Positions 28,809 through 36,895 of a stretch of DNA of 64,000 nucleotides are shown in pieces. The DNA is from Clostridium saudiense (GTDB lineage Bacteria; Bacillota; Clostridia; Clostridiales; Clostridiaceae), in assembly GCF_000577815.1 (NCBI RefSeq), contig NZ_CBYM010000012.1, forward strand, positions 27,844 to 91,843. Reading direction: 5' to 3'. The position numbers and the translations under genes are program-made. How positions within the stretch are numbered: the stretch's first letter is position 1; each line of letters starts with the position of its first letter. The notes beneath the pieces were generated by a model. That model had not been told where the DNA came from and did not search any database. It saw nothing but the letters and a program-made list of their open reading frames with translations.

Positions 28809-29714
28809 TTAATTGATTTGATTTAATAATTCATAAACATAATCTTTTGTTGCTAAACCTTCTGAAAAAGCAGAAGCACTTCCTGTTGCTACTCCTAATT
28901 TAAATCCTTTTTCTACTTCGTTTGCTTCTAAATATCCTGCAATAAATCCTGCTACCATTGAATCACCGGCTCCAACAGAATTTTTAACCTCACCTTTTGG
29001 AACATTACTTGTAATAACATCCCCATTTTCTTTAATTAGAATTGCTCCATCACCAGCCATAGATATAAGTACATTTCTTGCCCCCATATCTTTAAGCTTC
29101 TTAGCATATTCTATAATTTCATCATTTCCTTTAAGTTTTACATTAAATAAATCTCCAAGTTCATGATGATTTGGTTTTATTAAAAATGGTTTATATTTTA
29201 AAACCTTTAATAACGATTCCCCAGTTGTATCTACAATACATTTGACTCTCTTATCTTGAAGAGACTCCATAATTCTTTCATAAATATCTACTGGCATTGT
29301 TTTTGGTATACTCCCAGCTAATACTAAAATATCCCCTTCAGATAATTTATCTAACTTTCCATAAAGCTCATGTAATGCTTCATCTGAAATTTCTGGTCCT
29401 CCACCATTTATTTCACTTTCAACATCAGCCTTTATCTTAACATTTATTCTAGACATTCCATTTTTTAATTTAATAAAATCTGTATCACAGCCAAATTCTC
29501 TTACTTCTCTTTCGATTTCTTCACCTGTAAATCCAGCAATAAATCCTAAGGCTTTACTTTTAACTCCTAAATTATTTAAGACAATAGAAACATTAATTCC
29601 TTTACCACCTGCATAAACATTCTCACAAGTACTTCTATTAACATGACCTAAATTAAAATCATCCATTTTTACTATATAATCTAATGCTGGGTTAAATGTA
29701 ATAGTATATATCAT
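28809..29714 (-). CDS. fruK: 1-phosphofructokinase FruK
   Basis: 301 residues, PfkB/ribokinase family. N-terminal AGGKGINVS and C-terminal GAGDSMVAGF motifs (catalytic Asp near 249) are both intact. It phosphorylates fructose-1-phosphate to fructose-1,6-bisphosphate. The ATG overlaps the stop of fruR by one base (TAATG), showing translational coupling. Tagatose-6-phosphate kinase is the main alternative for this family, but the fruA neighbour decides. Confidence 0.95.
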   Translation of the reverse strand: MIYTITFNPALDYIVKMDDFNLGHVNRSTCENVYAGGKGINVSIVLNNLGVKSKALGFIAGFTGEEIEREVREFGCDTDFIKLKNGMSRINVKIKADVESEINGGGPEISDEALHELYGKLDKLSEGDILVLAGSIPKTMPVDIYERIMESLQDKRVKCIVDTTGESLLKVLKYKPFLIKPNHHELGDLFNVKLKGNDEIIEYAKKLKDMGARNVLISMAGDGAILIKENGDVITSNVPKGEVKNSVGAGDSMVAGFIAGYLEANEVEKGFKLGVATGSASAFSEGLATKDYVYELLNQIN

Positions 29715-30466
29715 TATTTTTCTACCTCCAAAATTTCAGCTTCTTGTCTATATCTATTATTCTCCAAAACTGTAGTTATTATTTTAGCTTCTTTAATATC
29801 TGCAAAAGTTACAGAACTTATTTCGTCAAATTTAGAATTATCGCATAATATATATCTTTTTTTACTTCTATGCAATGCTTCGCTTTTTACCATCGCTTCT
29901 TTTATATCAGGTGTAGTAAATCCTCTTTCAATATCTACTCCATTTACACCAAAAAAGCCTTTAGTAAAATTATATTTTCTTAATGCATTAACTGTTTCAG
30001 CTCCTACTATAGCTTCTGTTGCAAGCTTAAGCTCTCCACCTAAAATATAAGTTGTACATTTTTTTTGAATAAGTTTTCTAGCATGTACAATTCCATTTGT
30101 TACAAAAACAGCCTTTGTATTGTTAATGAAATTTATCATTAGTTCAGTAGTAGTTCCTGCATCAATATATACAAAATCATTATCTTTAATTAGTGATGCT
30201 GCATATTCTGCTATTTTTATTTTTTCATTTATATTTAAATTTTGTCTATTTTCAACTCTATCATCTATAGTTGTTATGCTTATTTCTTTTATTGATGTAG
30301 CTCCCCCATGAACCTTCTTTAATAATCCGGCCTTATCTAAAGCTATCAAATCTCTTCTTATAGTTGATTCGGATGTATTTAAATATTCAACTAAATCATT
30401 TAAATAAACTACCGATTCTTTTTCTAATTTATCTAAAATTAATTTATGTCTTTCTTCTGATAACAT
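29714..30466 (-). CDS. fruR: DeoR-family fructose operon repressor FruR
   Basis: 250 residues. N-terminal DeoR HTH (about 6-55, VEYLNTSESTIRRDLIALDKAGLLKKVHGG) and a C-terminal sugar-phosphate sensor domain with D-A-G-T-T-T (VYIDAGTTTELM) and the GVNGVD motif. It represses the fru operon until fructose-1-phosphate binds, by analogy with other Firmicute FruR proteins. Two 13-bp direct repeats (30517-30549) directly upstream of its -35 are the probable operators, so it is autoregulated. Confidence 0.93.
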   Translation of the reverse strand: MLSEERHKLILDKLEKESVVYLNDLVEYLNTSESTIRRDLIALDKAGLLKKVHGGATSIKEISITTIDDRVENRQNLNINEKIKIAEYAASLIKDNDFVYIDAGTTTELMINFINNTKAVFVTNGIVHARKLIQKKCTTYILGGELKLATEAIVGAETVNALRKYNFTKGFFGVNGVDIERGFTTPDIKEAMVKSEALHRSKKRYILCDNSKFDEISSVTFADIKEAKIITTVLENNRYRQEAEILEVEK

Positions 30467-30487
30467 TTACATCACTTCCTTATCTCA

Positions 30488-30516
30488 ATAATAGCTTCTT
30501 TTTTTTAATAAGTCAA
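30488..30516 (-). promoter_or_regulatory. Promoter of fruRKA
   Basis: On the minus strand TTGACT (30516-30511), 17-bp spacer, TATTAT (30493-30488), just upstream of the fruR RBS. Confidence 0.65.
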
Positions 30517-30549
30517 TCATTTTCTTTCACATTCATTCATTTTCTTTCA
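30517..30549 (-). promoter_or_regulatory. Putative FruR operator (two direct repeats)
   Basis: On the minus strand TGAAAGAAAATGA occurs twice (30529-30517 and 30549-30537), 20 bp apart, on one helix face and abutting the -35. A-rich TGAAAG direct repeats are the usual operator type of DeoR-family sugar repressors. Confidence 0.65.
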
Positions 30550-30620
30550 ACTTCGTTCATCATTTCCTCCATTTTATTTTATTTTTTCCAAAAGTACTAT
30601 TTTTTATATGTAAAAATTTT

Positions 30621-30652
30621 AGTTGCATTTGCAACTATATTGCTCTTATAAT
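30621..30652 (+). promoter_or_regulatory. MarR-type operator and promoter of the MarR-MATE operon
   Basis: The perfect palindrome AGTTGCA-TT-TGCAACT (30621-30636) covers the -35 (TTGCAT, 30623-30628). An 18-bp spacer leads to TATAAT (30647-30652). This geometry predicts autorepression by the MarR protein. Confidence 0.7.
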
Positions 30653-30712
30653 ATATTAAGTAATATATAACCTTATTAATTTTTTAAATTTAATTAGAAA
30701 GGACTTATTTAA

Positions 30713-31144
30713 ATGAGCTGCAATAATGAATATTTAGGTAAATATATTTCTTTAATTCATAGACAGGCTAATGTATTTTTCACAAAAGAATTTAGTAAAT
30801 TTGGATTTGGTAGTGGACAATATATGTTCATGATTCATTTATATAAAAATGATGGAATCAGTCAAGAAAAACTTTCTGAATTGCTTAACATAGATAAAGG
30901 CACTACTGCTAAAGCAGTAAAAAAATTAGAAGAACTTGGGTTTGTAACTCGTTTTAAAGATTCAACTGATAAAAGAATAAATAGAATTTACTTAACTTCA
31001 AAAGCCTTTAATATTAAAAATGACTTTTTTTCTGTTTTAACCAAATGGGAAAACATGCTTACTAATGAATTAAGTCCTGAAGAAATATCTGAAAGCTTAA
31101 CTATACTAAATAAGCTTTCTAAAAGTGTAACAAGAAATAATTAA
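30713..31144 (+). CDS. MarR-family transcriptional regulator
   Basis: 143 residues, winged-helix MarR fold. Recognition region SQEKLSELLNIDKGTTAKAVKKLEELGFVTR (about 55-85) and wing FKDSTDKRINRIYLT. It lies 19 bp upstream of a MATE exporter, the standard arrangement for a drug-responsive repressor controlling its own efflux pump. A 16-bp palindrome over its promoter is the likely operator. The inducing ligand is unknown. Confidence 0.92.
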   Translation: MSCNNEYLGKYISLIHRQANVFFTKEFSKFGFGSGQYMFMIHLYKNDGISQEKLSELLNIDKGTTAKAVKKLEELGFVTRFKDSTDKRINRIYLTSKAFNIKNDFFSVLTKWENMLTNELSPEEISESLTILNKLSKSVTRNN

Positions 31145-31163
31145 TTATTAGGAGGACAAAAAA

Positions 31164-32528
31164 ATGGCACATCAAAATCACTTAGGTGAGGAATCTATCG
31201 GAAAATTATTATTAAAATATTCTATTCCAGCAATAATAGGAATGATGGTTAATGCTTTATATAATATTGTAGATAGAATGTTTATAGGACGTATTCCTGA
31301 TGTTGGCTCCCTTGCATTAACAGGAGTAGGAATAACTATGCCTATAATGTCAATTCTTTTAGCTTTTGGCATGCTTATAGGAATTGGATCAACTGCAAAT
31401 ATTTCATTAAATCTTGGGCGTGGTAAACGAGATGAAGCCGAAAAACTAATTGGTAGCGCTATTACATTAAGTTTAATAGTTGGTGTTATAATTACTATCA
31501 TTGGTCTTATTTTCTTAAATCCAATATTAAATATCTTTGGAGCAAGTGAAAATACTTTATTTTATGCCAAAGAATATATTACTGTAATTTTATGTGGTTG
31601 TACTTTTAATATTCTTTCTTTTGCATTAAATAGTACTGTAAGAGCTGATGGTAACCCTAAGCTAGCTTCATTAACTATGATTATTGGATGCGGGACCAAT
31701 ATCGTTTTAGATTATTTATTTGTTTTTGTATTAAATATTGGAATTAAAGGTGCTGCTTTTGCAACTGTTATTTCTCAAGCACTTACATTCTTTATAATAC
31801 TTTATTACTATACTAAAGGAAATTCTAATCTAAAATTAAAAGTTGAAAATATGAAACTAAAGAAAAACTTAGTCATGATGACTTTTGCAATTGGTATAGC
31901 CCCTTTTGCAACCCAAATTGCTAACAGCTTAGTACAAGTTGTCGCTAATAATTCTTTAAAAGCTTATGGTAATGATTTATCTATAGGTGCCATGACTATA
32001 ATAGGCTCAATTAATATGGTATTTATGATGCCTATCTTTGGTATTAATCAAGGTTGTCAACCAATTATAGGTTTTAACTATGGTGCTAAAAAATATGATA
32101 GAGCTAAAAAGACATTTATAATTGCTACTATTGCAGCTACTGTTATTTGTACAATAGGAGGTATGTTAATACAACTATTCCCTGAATTTGCAATAAGTTT
32201 ATTTAATAATGATCCTGAACTTACAGCTGTTGCTATAAAAGGAGTTAGAATGTATTTATTAATGATGCCTATAGTTGGAATTAACATTGTTGCTACTAGT
32301 TATTTCCAATCTATTGGTAAAGCTAAAATGTCTATGTTTGTTAGTTTACTTAGACAAGTAATTTTATTAATTCCATTTACGCTAATTCTACCTTTATTTA
32401 TAGGATTAGATGGGGTTTGGGCTGCTGGAGCTTGTGCTGATTTCTTATCTGTTGTCATCACAGCAGTTTTAATATTTAAGGAATTTAAATCATTAAACAA
32501 ATTACATGAAATTCAATTAGTAGCATAA
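31164..32528 (+). CDS. MATE-family multidrug efflux transporter
   Basis: 454 residues with 12 TM helices in two MatE repeats (about 15-180 and 235-400). NALYNIVDRMFIGR in helix 1-2 and FGINQGCQPIIGFNYGAKKYDRAK in the second repeat are characteristic of the clostridial/DinF-like MATE group. It exports cationic drugs or metabolites with Na+ or H+ coupling. Second gene of the MarR operon, preceded by GGAGG. The IS1182 element begins 60 bp after its stop, so its native terminator may have been displaced. Confidence 0.93.
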   Translation: MAHQNHLGEESIGKLLLKYSIPAIIGMMVNALYNIVDRMFIGRIPDVGSLALTGVGITMPIMSILLAFGMLIGIGSTANISLNLGRGKRDEAEKLIGSAITLSLIVGVIITIIGLIFLNPILNIFGASENTLFYAKEYITVILCGCTFNILSFALNSTVRADGNPKLASLTMIIGCGTNIVLDYLFVFVLNIGIKGAAFATVISQALTFFIILYYYTKGNSNLKLKVENMKLKKNLVMMTFAIGIAPFATQIANSLVQVVANNSLKAYGNDLSIGAMTIIGSINMVFMMPIFGINQGCQPIIGFNYGAKKYDRAKKTFIIATIAATVICTIGGMLIQLFPEFAISLFNNDPELTAVAIKGVRMYLLMMPIVGINIVATSYFQSIGKAKMSMFVSLLRQVILLIPFTLILPLFIGLDGVWAAGACADFLSVVITAVLIFKEFKSLNKLHEIQLVA

Positions 32529-32625
32529 TAAAACTAAACATATAAATAAAAAAAACTATTACCAAATAAAATATCTGATAAAGGAAAAGGGGCTGTATCA
32601 AAATAAATTTTGATATTAGCCGATA

Positions 32626-32660
32626 AAAAAAGGAGGGTTCGAATTCGAATCCTCCTTTTT
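32626..32660. terminator. Perfect hairpin at the left end of the IS
   Basis: AAAAAGGAGG(g)TTCGAA is followed directly by TTCGAAtCCTCCTTTTT. It has a GC-containing stem and a T run and lies between the left inverted repeat and the transposase start. It can act as a terminator that blocks read-through from flanking genes; its left arm also holds a GGAGG. Confidence 0.75.
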
Positions 32661-32675
32661 GCATATAATATTTTC

Positions 32676-34271
32676 ATGAAAAATAATGTGTGCAAAAAAA
32701 ATATTATACACATCCATCAATTAGGATTCCCAATTAATTTAGAAATTATTATACCAAAAGATGATTCAGTAAGAACATTATATGAAGTAACGGAGGGATT
32801 AAATTATTCAAAATTATATGAAACATACTCTACTGAAGGTAGAAATCCAATGATCTTACCTGAAACATTATTTAGGATAGTTGCTTATGGCTATATGGAA
32901 GGTATATATTCTAGTAGAAAGCTTGAAAAAGCTTGTAAAAGAGATATTAACTTTCGTTGGCTTTTGCAAGGGCAAAAGGAACCGAGTCATAATACAATTG
33001 CGAGATTTAGAAGTAAAAGGTTGGAAGGATGCGTAGAAGACCTATTTTCACAATTTATAATTGAATTAGAAAAAAGAAATGAAATAGAATTTGAAAATTT
33101 ATTTGTAGATGGTACAAAAATCGAAGCGAATGCTAATAGATATAGTTTTGTTTGGAAAAAAGCTACTGATAAATTTGAAGAGAAATTACAAAATAAAACT
33201 CATAAAATATTATTAAACATAAGTTCAGAGCTTGATTTAAATTTAAGTATACCTGATGAAAAGATTTCAGTTGAATATGCATTAGCGGTAAAAGATAAAC
33301 TTATTGAAATTAAAGAAAAAGAAGGATTAGATTTTGTATATGGAAAAGGCAAAAGAAAAAGTAAACTTCAAAAATATACTGAAGTAATTAATGATTTTAT
33401 AGAAAAACAAAGTAAATATGATGAATACAATAAAATTTTTAATGGAAGAAATAGTTTTTCAAAAACCGATCATGACGCTACTTTCATGCATATGAAAGAG
33501 GATCATATGAAAAATGGTCAGTTGAAGCCAGCATATAATGTTCAAATAGGGGTAGAAGGTGAATATATAGTTGGAATAGATATATCAAGTGAAAGATCAG
33601 ATCAACTTACCTTTATACCATTTTTAGATAAGTTAGAAAAGAACTTAAATAAAAAATATAAATCTATAACTGCTGACGCAGGATACGAAAGTGAAGAAAA
33701 CTATACATATTTAGAAAATAATAATCAAAAAGCTTTCATTAAGCCTCAAACATATGAAAAATCAAAAACTAAAAAGTTTAAAAATGATATTAGTAAAAGA
33801 GAAAATATGCACTATAACCAAGAGGATGATTACTATATTTGTGCTGCTGGCAAGAAACTACTTCCTAAAGGATTTACTACAAGAAAATCAAAATCAAACT
33901 TTAAATCAATAGTAAATATCTACGAATGCGAAAGCTGTTTAGGGTGTGAATATAAAAATAAATGCACAAAAGCTAAGAATAATAGGCAATTACATGTTCC
34001 TAAAGAATTTTTAAGATTAAGATCTGAATCATTAGCTAATATAACAACCAAAGAAGGTATACGTTTAAGAATAAATAGATCTATTCAAGTTGAAGGTGCA
34101 TTTGCAGTAATTAAACAAGATTATGGATTTAGAAGATTTTTAATGAGAGGAAATAAGAAAGTTAGAATAGAATTATTGATAATGGCATTTGCCTATAATG
34201 TTAATAAATTGCACAACAAAACTTTACAAGGTCGAAACGGCGAGTTGTTGCACGAGCCGAAAGGTGCATAA
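32676..34271 (+). CDS. IS1182-family transposase
   Basis: 531 residues from ATG 32676. N-terminal DUF772-type domain (about 20-110, GRNPMILPETLFRIVAYGYMEGIYSSRKLEKA), then the DDE catalytic domain with aspartates in LFVDGTKIEANANRY and TADAGYESEENY and the glutamate in QVEGAFAVIKQDYGFRRF (Y-x2-R-type signature). A zinc-ribbon-like cysteine set (CESCLGCEYKNKC) precedes the last part. The gene is intact, so the element may be active. No Shine-Dalgarno precedes the ATG and a TATAAT is only 6 bp upstream (32664-32669), so a leaderless transcript or the TTG at 32610 are alternatives. Confidence 0.93.
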   Translation: MKNNVCKKNIIHIHQLGFPINLEIIIPKDDSVRTLYEVTEGLNYSKLYETYSTEGRNPMILPETLFRIVAYGYMEGIYSSRKLEKACKRDINFRWLLQGQKEPSHNTIARFRSKRLEGCVEDLFSQFIIELEKRNEIEFENLFVDGTKIEANANRYSFVWKKATDKFEEKLQNKTHKILLNISSELDLNLSIPDEKISVEYALAVKDKLIEIKEKEGLDFVYGKGKRKSKLQKYTEVINDFIEKQSKYDEYNKIFNGRNSFSKTDHDATFMHMKEDHMKNGQLKPAYNVQIGVEGEYIVGIDISSERSDQLTFIPFLDKLEKNLNKKYKSITADAGYESEENYTYLENNNQKAFIKPQTYEKSKTKKFKNDISKRENMHYNQEDDYYICAAGKKLLPKGFTTRKSKSNFKSIVNIYECESCLGCEYKNKCTKAKNNRQLHVPKEFLRLRSESLANITTKEGIRLRINRSIQVEGAFAVIKQDYGFRRFLMRGNKKVRIELLIMAFAYNVNKLHNKTLQGRNGELLHEPKGA

Positions 34272-34297
34272 TAAAAACTATATATGAAAATTATACC

Positions 34298-34320
34298 AGA
34301 AGGCATCTAACCTTCTTTTT
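34298..34320 (+). terminator. Terminator of the transposase gene
   Basis: AGAAGG pairs with CCTTCT around a short loop, followed by a T run. Confidence 0.7.
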
Positions 34321-34562
34321 GTCATGTAAAAAAACAAAATTAATAGCAATATTTACATAAAAATTAGTGTATAAAATTTTGAACAATTAAAAAGGAGTTG
34401 TATTCAGACTGAATTTATTAATTCAATCTGATACAGCTTCTTTTTACGTAAATTTAAATTATGAACCTATTTACTTTGTACAATACTAATCAATATTTAG
34501 TATTATCAATATGTTTATAAATAATTATATTTATATAATACTTTGTTGCAATATATTATCTA

Positions 34563-34958
34563 TTACATTATATCCTTTAACGTATATTGAGCCATTTCAT
34601 TTACAAATACATTTAATGACTTGCAGATAATACCCTTAAGTTTACACTCTTTGCTTAATAGTGGGCATGTTCCTGATTCACCCATACATTCCACTAAACT
34701 TAAATTTTCTTCTGTTAATAATAATACCTTACCTAAATTAATTTCAGCTGGATCCATTCCCAATTTTAATCCACCATTTCTTCCTTTTGAAGATATTATA
34801 TATTCTGTCTTTGCTAATTTATTTATTACTTTTTTTAAATGATGTGAAGATATTTCTAATCTTTCTGCCAATATATCTACTGTTGCATTTTCCTCAGAGT
34901 TTTTAGCTAAATATATTAATGCTCTAAATGCATAATCTGTAAACTTTGATAATTGCAT
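34563..34958 (-). CDS. Rrf2-family regulator, NsrR-like (NO-responsive)
   Basis: 131 residues. Winged HTH (about 25-65, ILAERLEISSHHLKKVINKLAK) and a cysteine loop Cys91, Cys98, Cys105 (plus Cys112) that fits the Fe-S cluster ligands of NsrR/IscR. ATG 34958 is supported by AGGAGG 8 bp upstream. It is divergent from a single-domain globin gene across a 29-bp inverted repeat overlapping both promoters. The nearby Hcp, hemerythrin and DUF1858 genes make an NO/nitrosative-stress sensor the best reading; IscR or CymR are less likely (CymR lacks these cysteines). Confidence 0.85.
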   Translation of the reverse strand: MQLSKFTDYAFRALIYLAKNSEENATVDILAERLEISSHHLKKVINKLAKTEYIISSKGRNGGLKLGMDPAEINLGKVLLLTEENLSLVECMGESGTCPLLSKECKLKGIICKSLNVFVNEMAQYTLKDIM

Positions 34959-34990
34959 AAACAATTCCTCCTCTTATATAAGGTAAGATA

Positions 34991-35050
34991 ATTATACCAC
35001 AAATTTAAATGTGCATTTTATTTGCACATTTAATTTTTATATGGTATATT
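34991..35050. promoter_or_regulatory. Divergent promoters with a shared Rrf2-type operator
   Basis: The operator is TTAAATGTGCA-N7-TGCACATTTAA (35005-35033, perfect 11-bp arms). On the + strand TTGCAC (35022-35027) lies inside it, with 17 bp to TGG-TATATT (35045-35050). On the minus strand TGG-TATAAT (34996-34991) is an extended -10. A bound repressor would block both the globin promoter and its own. Confidence 0.78.
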
Positions 35051-35109
35051 AATATCACAGACATGAATAATAATTATTAATAGATAATGATTTTAAAGGA
35101 GAGATAAAT

Positions 35110-35550
35110 ATGTTAGATCAAAAAACTATAGATATAATAAAAAGCACAGTACCTGTTTTAAAGGAGCATGGATTAGAAATAACAACAACTTTCTATAAGA
35201 ATATGTTTAAAAACAATCCCGAAGTAAAACCATTATTCAATATGGATAAACAATCTTCTGGTGAACAACCTAAAGCATTAGCGATGACTATTTTAGCTGC
35301 TGCTCAAAATATAGATAATCTACCAGCAATTTTACCAGTAGTTAAAAGAATTGCTGAAGTGCATTGTGATCGTCAAGTTACTGAAGGACATTATCCAATA
35401 GTTGGTTCAAATCTTTTAATTTCTATTAAAGAAGTTTTAGGAGATGCAGCAACTGATGAAGTCCTTGAAGCTTGGGGCAATGCCTATGAAGTTATTGCTA
35501 AAATTTTCATTGATGTAGAAAAAGAAGTTTATGATTCAAGAAAAAACTAA
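35110..35550 (+). CDS. Single-domain globin (flavohemoglobin-type heme domain)
   Basis: 146 residues, equivalent to the heme domain of Hmp without the FAD/NAD reductase part. Key residues fall at the same numbers as in E. coli Hmp: Tyr29 (B10), Gln53 (E7), proximal His85 (F8) in AEVHCDR, and Tyr95. This pocket is made for binding O2 and NO, so it probably detoxifies NO with a separate reductase. Its promoter is overlapped by the operator of the divergent Rrf2 regulator. The ATG follows GGAGAG. The protein ends cleanly after the H helix, and a terminator follows, so it is not a truncated Hmp. Confidence 0.93.
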   Translation: MLDQKTIDIIKSTVPVLKEHGLEITTTFYKNMFKNNPEVKPLFNMDKQSSGEQPKALAMTILAAAQNIDNLPAILPVVKRIAEVHCDRQVTEGHYPIVGSNLLISIKEVLGDAATDEVLEAWGNAYEVIAKIFIDVEKEVYDSRKN

Positions 35551-35561
35551 AGCTTAACTTA

Positions 35562-35603
35562 TAATAATCCCATCAGTAATAATTATTACTGATGGGATTA
35601 TTA
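35562..35603. terminator. Bidirectional terminator between globin and DUF488 genes
   Basis: TAATAATCCCATCAGTAAT pairs with ATTACTGATGGGATTATTA between convergent genes. Confidence 0.85.
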
Positions 35604-35609
35604 AATTTA

Positions 35610-36224
35610 TTATTTTAAATTTTCAATTCTATATCCAATTTCCTTATTGGCCAGCTCATAGCCTTCTTCAATCATTTCTTCATTACTTAAACTATTTCCT
35701 ATTAAATCATCTATTGTTAATTGATTTCTATTGCTAAAATACTTATTTAAAAGCATTTCCTCTATCTCTTCTTGACTTGCGATAGAATAATCATCCAATA
35801 TATGTTTTACATTAATATTATTATCTCTCAAATATCTACCAACTAATATACTTCTATGACATCTTATTGGATCTTGCATTGCCCCTAATAATGCTATTTT
35901 ATATCCCTTACTATATCCTGTCTTTAACCTTTCAATTCCTCTTATAAACTCCTCTTCATTTATTACTTCTTTAAAATCTGAATAACCTTCACTATTATAT
36001 GAAACCTTTCTTACTCTTTTAGCTGCTAATTCCTCTCCCATATAAATATAAACAAATCCAGCCTTAGTTAATGTATACTTAATAGTATCCTTATCAAATT
36101 GAATATTATACTTAGAATAAGGTGTACCTCTAATATCAACAACACAATTAATATTATAGTGCCTTAACATATCAATAAGCCTTTCTACTGTATAATTCGA
36201 ATGTCCTATAGTATATATTTCCAT
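35610..36224 (-). CDS. DUF488-family protein
   Basis: 204 residues. Typical DUF488 motifs: YTIGHSNYTVERLIDMLRHY at the N-terminus, VVDIRGTPYSKYN near 28-40 and DPIRCHRSILV near 117-127, whose cysteine and histidine are conserved. The C-terminal ~50 residues are an extra acidic tail. The family has no settled biochemical function. It sits among nitrosative-stress genes but has its own promoter region, so a link is not proven. Confidence 0.88.
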   Translation of the reverse strand: MEIYTIGHSNYTVERLIDMLRHYNINCVVDIRGTPYSKYNIQFDKDTIKYTLTKAGFVYIYMGEELAAKRVRKVSYNSEGYSDFKEVINEEEFIRGIERLKTGYSKGYKIALLGAMQDPIRCHRSILVGRYLRDNNINVKHILDDYSIASQEEIEEMLLNKYFSNRNQLTIDDLIGNSLSNEEMIEEGYELANKEIGYRIENLK

Positions 36225-36289
36225 ATGCTCATCCTTCCTCTATATTTTATATCTATCTTATTTTTAACTAATATTCTTTGTAATTATAA

Positions 36290-36332
36290 AAAAAATACTT
36301 AAATGATATATTATTATCATTTAAGTATTTTT
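36290..36332. terminator. Terminator between ferredoxin and DUF488 genes
   Basis: AAATACTTAAATGATA pairs with TATCATTTAAGTATTT, with A and T runs on both sides. It ends the minus-strand ferredoxin transcript. Confidence 0.85.
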
Positions 36333-36353
36333 CAATGGTATTATTTTATCATC

Positions 36354-36545
36354 TTATTCATCAATATCAATAGCAGAAACTGGACAAGCATCTCTTGCTT
36401 CTATTGCATCGTCTTGTAAATCACTTGGAATATCTCCTGTTATAGCAACTGATTTTCCATTATCGTTCATACTAAATACATCTGAACAGACTGAAACACA
36501 TACTTCGCATCCAATACAAGTATCTTCATTTACCCAAGCTTTCAT
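36354..36545 (-). CDS. Ferredoxin, single [4Fe-4S]
   Basis: 63 residues. Cluster ligands in EDTCIGCEVCVSVC and the distant DACPVSAIDI give one [4Fe-4S] cluster of the Fer4_13/Bacillus-type. The acidic surface (pI low) is typical of a soluble electron carrier. It could serve the Hcp/hemerythrin neighbours, which need low-potential electrons, but it has its own terminator. RBS GAAAGG. Confidence 0.93.
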   Translation of the reverse strand: MKAWVNEDTCIGCEVCVSVCSDVFSMNDNGKSVAITGDIPSDLQDDAIEARDACPVSAIDIDE

Positions 36546-36625
36546 AAAATAACACTTTCCTTTCTATATAAAATATCTTTTATTTAATACTTTTATAGGT
36601 TTCCCTTACCTGTAATTTTTAGTCT

Positions 36626-36680
36626 AAAAAATAGCTATAAATGCAATGGCAATTATATCCACTATATTTATAGCTATATT
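36626..36680 (-). terminator. Terminator of the hemerythrin-DUF1858 operon
   Basis: AATATAGCTATAAAT pairs with ATTTATAGCTATTTT, with six T on the minus strand. Confidence 0.8.
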
Positions 36681-36693
36681 TCATCTCTATACA

Positions 36694-36879
36694 TTATTTT
36701 TCATTTAATTTATTCATTACTTCATTTAAATCTAATCCATGAATATAACAAGCCTGCTCTAAAGTCTCCATTGTTGCCGATGGACATCCTAAACATCCCA
36801 TTCCAAATCCACTTAAAATATCAGCTGCCTTTGGATTAATTTCTAATATTTCACCAATTGTATTATCTTTATTTATCAT
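36694..36879 (-). CDS. DUF1858 (prismane-associated redox disulfide) protein
   Basis: 61 residues. The CLGC motif (MGCLGCPSATMETLEQAC) is the redox disulfide characteristic of the 'hybrid cluster protein-associated redox disulfide' family. Members are commonly encoded next to hcp. It is 16 bp downstream of the hemerythrin gene in the same operon. Probably a small thiol-redox or electron-transfer partner in nitrosative-stress defence; its direct partner is unknown. Confidence 0.9.
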   Translation of the reverse strand: MINKDNTIGEILEINPKAADILSGFGMGCLGCPSATMETLEQACYIHGLDLNEVMNKLNEK

Positions 36880-36895
36880 TTCGTTATACCTCCAA

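Larger units (their letters stand above)
32589..34440 (+). mobile_element. IS1182-family insertion sequence
   Basis: About 1.85 kb, a single DDE transposase gene between imperfect inverted ends. The left end GGGGCTGTATCA (32589-32600) matches the complement of the right end (34429-34440) with GCTGTATCA exact. Each end also carries a subterminal hairpin (left TATCAAAAT-AA-ATTTTGATA; right a longer imperfect one). No clear target duplication is visible. The element is inserted between the MATE and Rrf2 genes and breaks neither. Confidence 0.85.

Noticed and set aside
34991..35033. Globin-Rrf2 palindrome as a Rho-independent terminator
   Set aside because: It lies between divergent starts and overlaps promoter hexamers, so it is an operator rather than a terminator.
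35110..35550. Globin as a truncated flavohemoglobin
   Set aside because: It ends after a full globin fold with a clean stop and terminator, and no reductase remnant follows.
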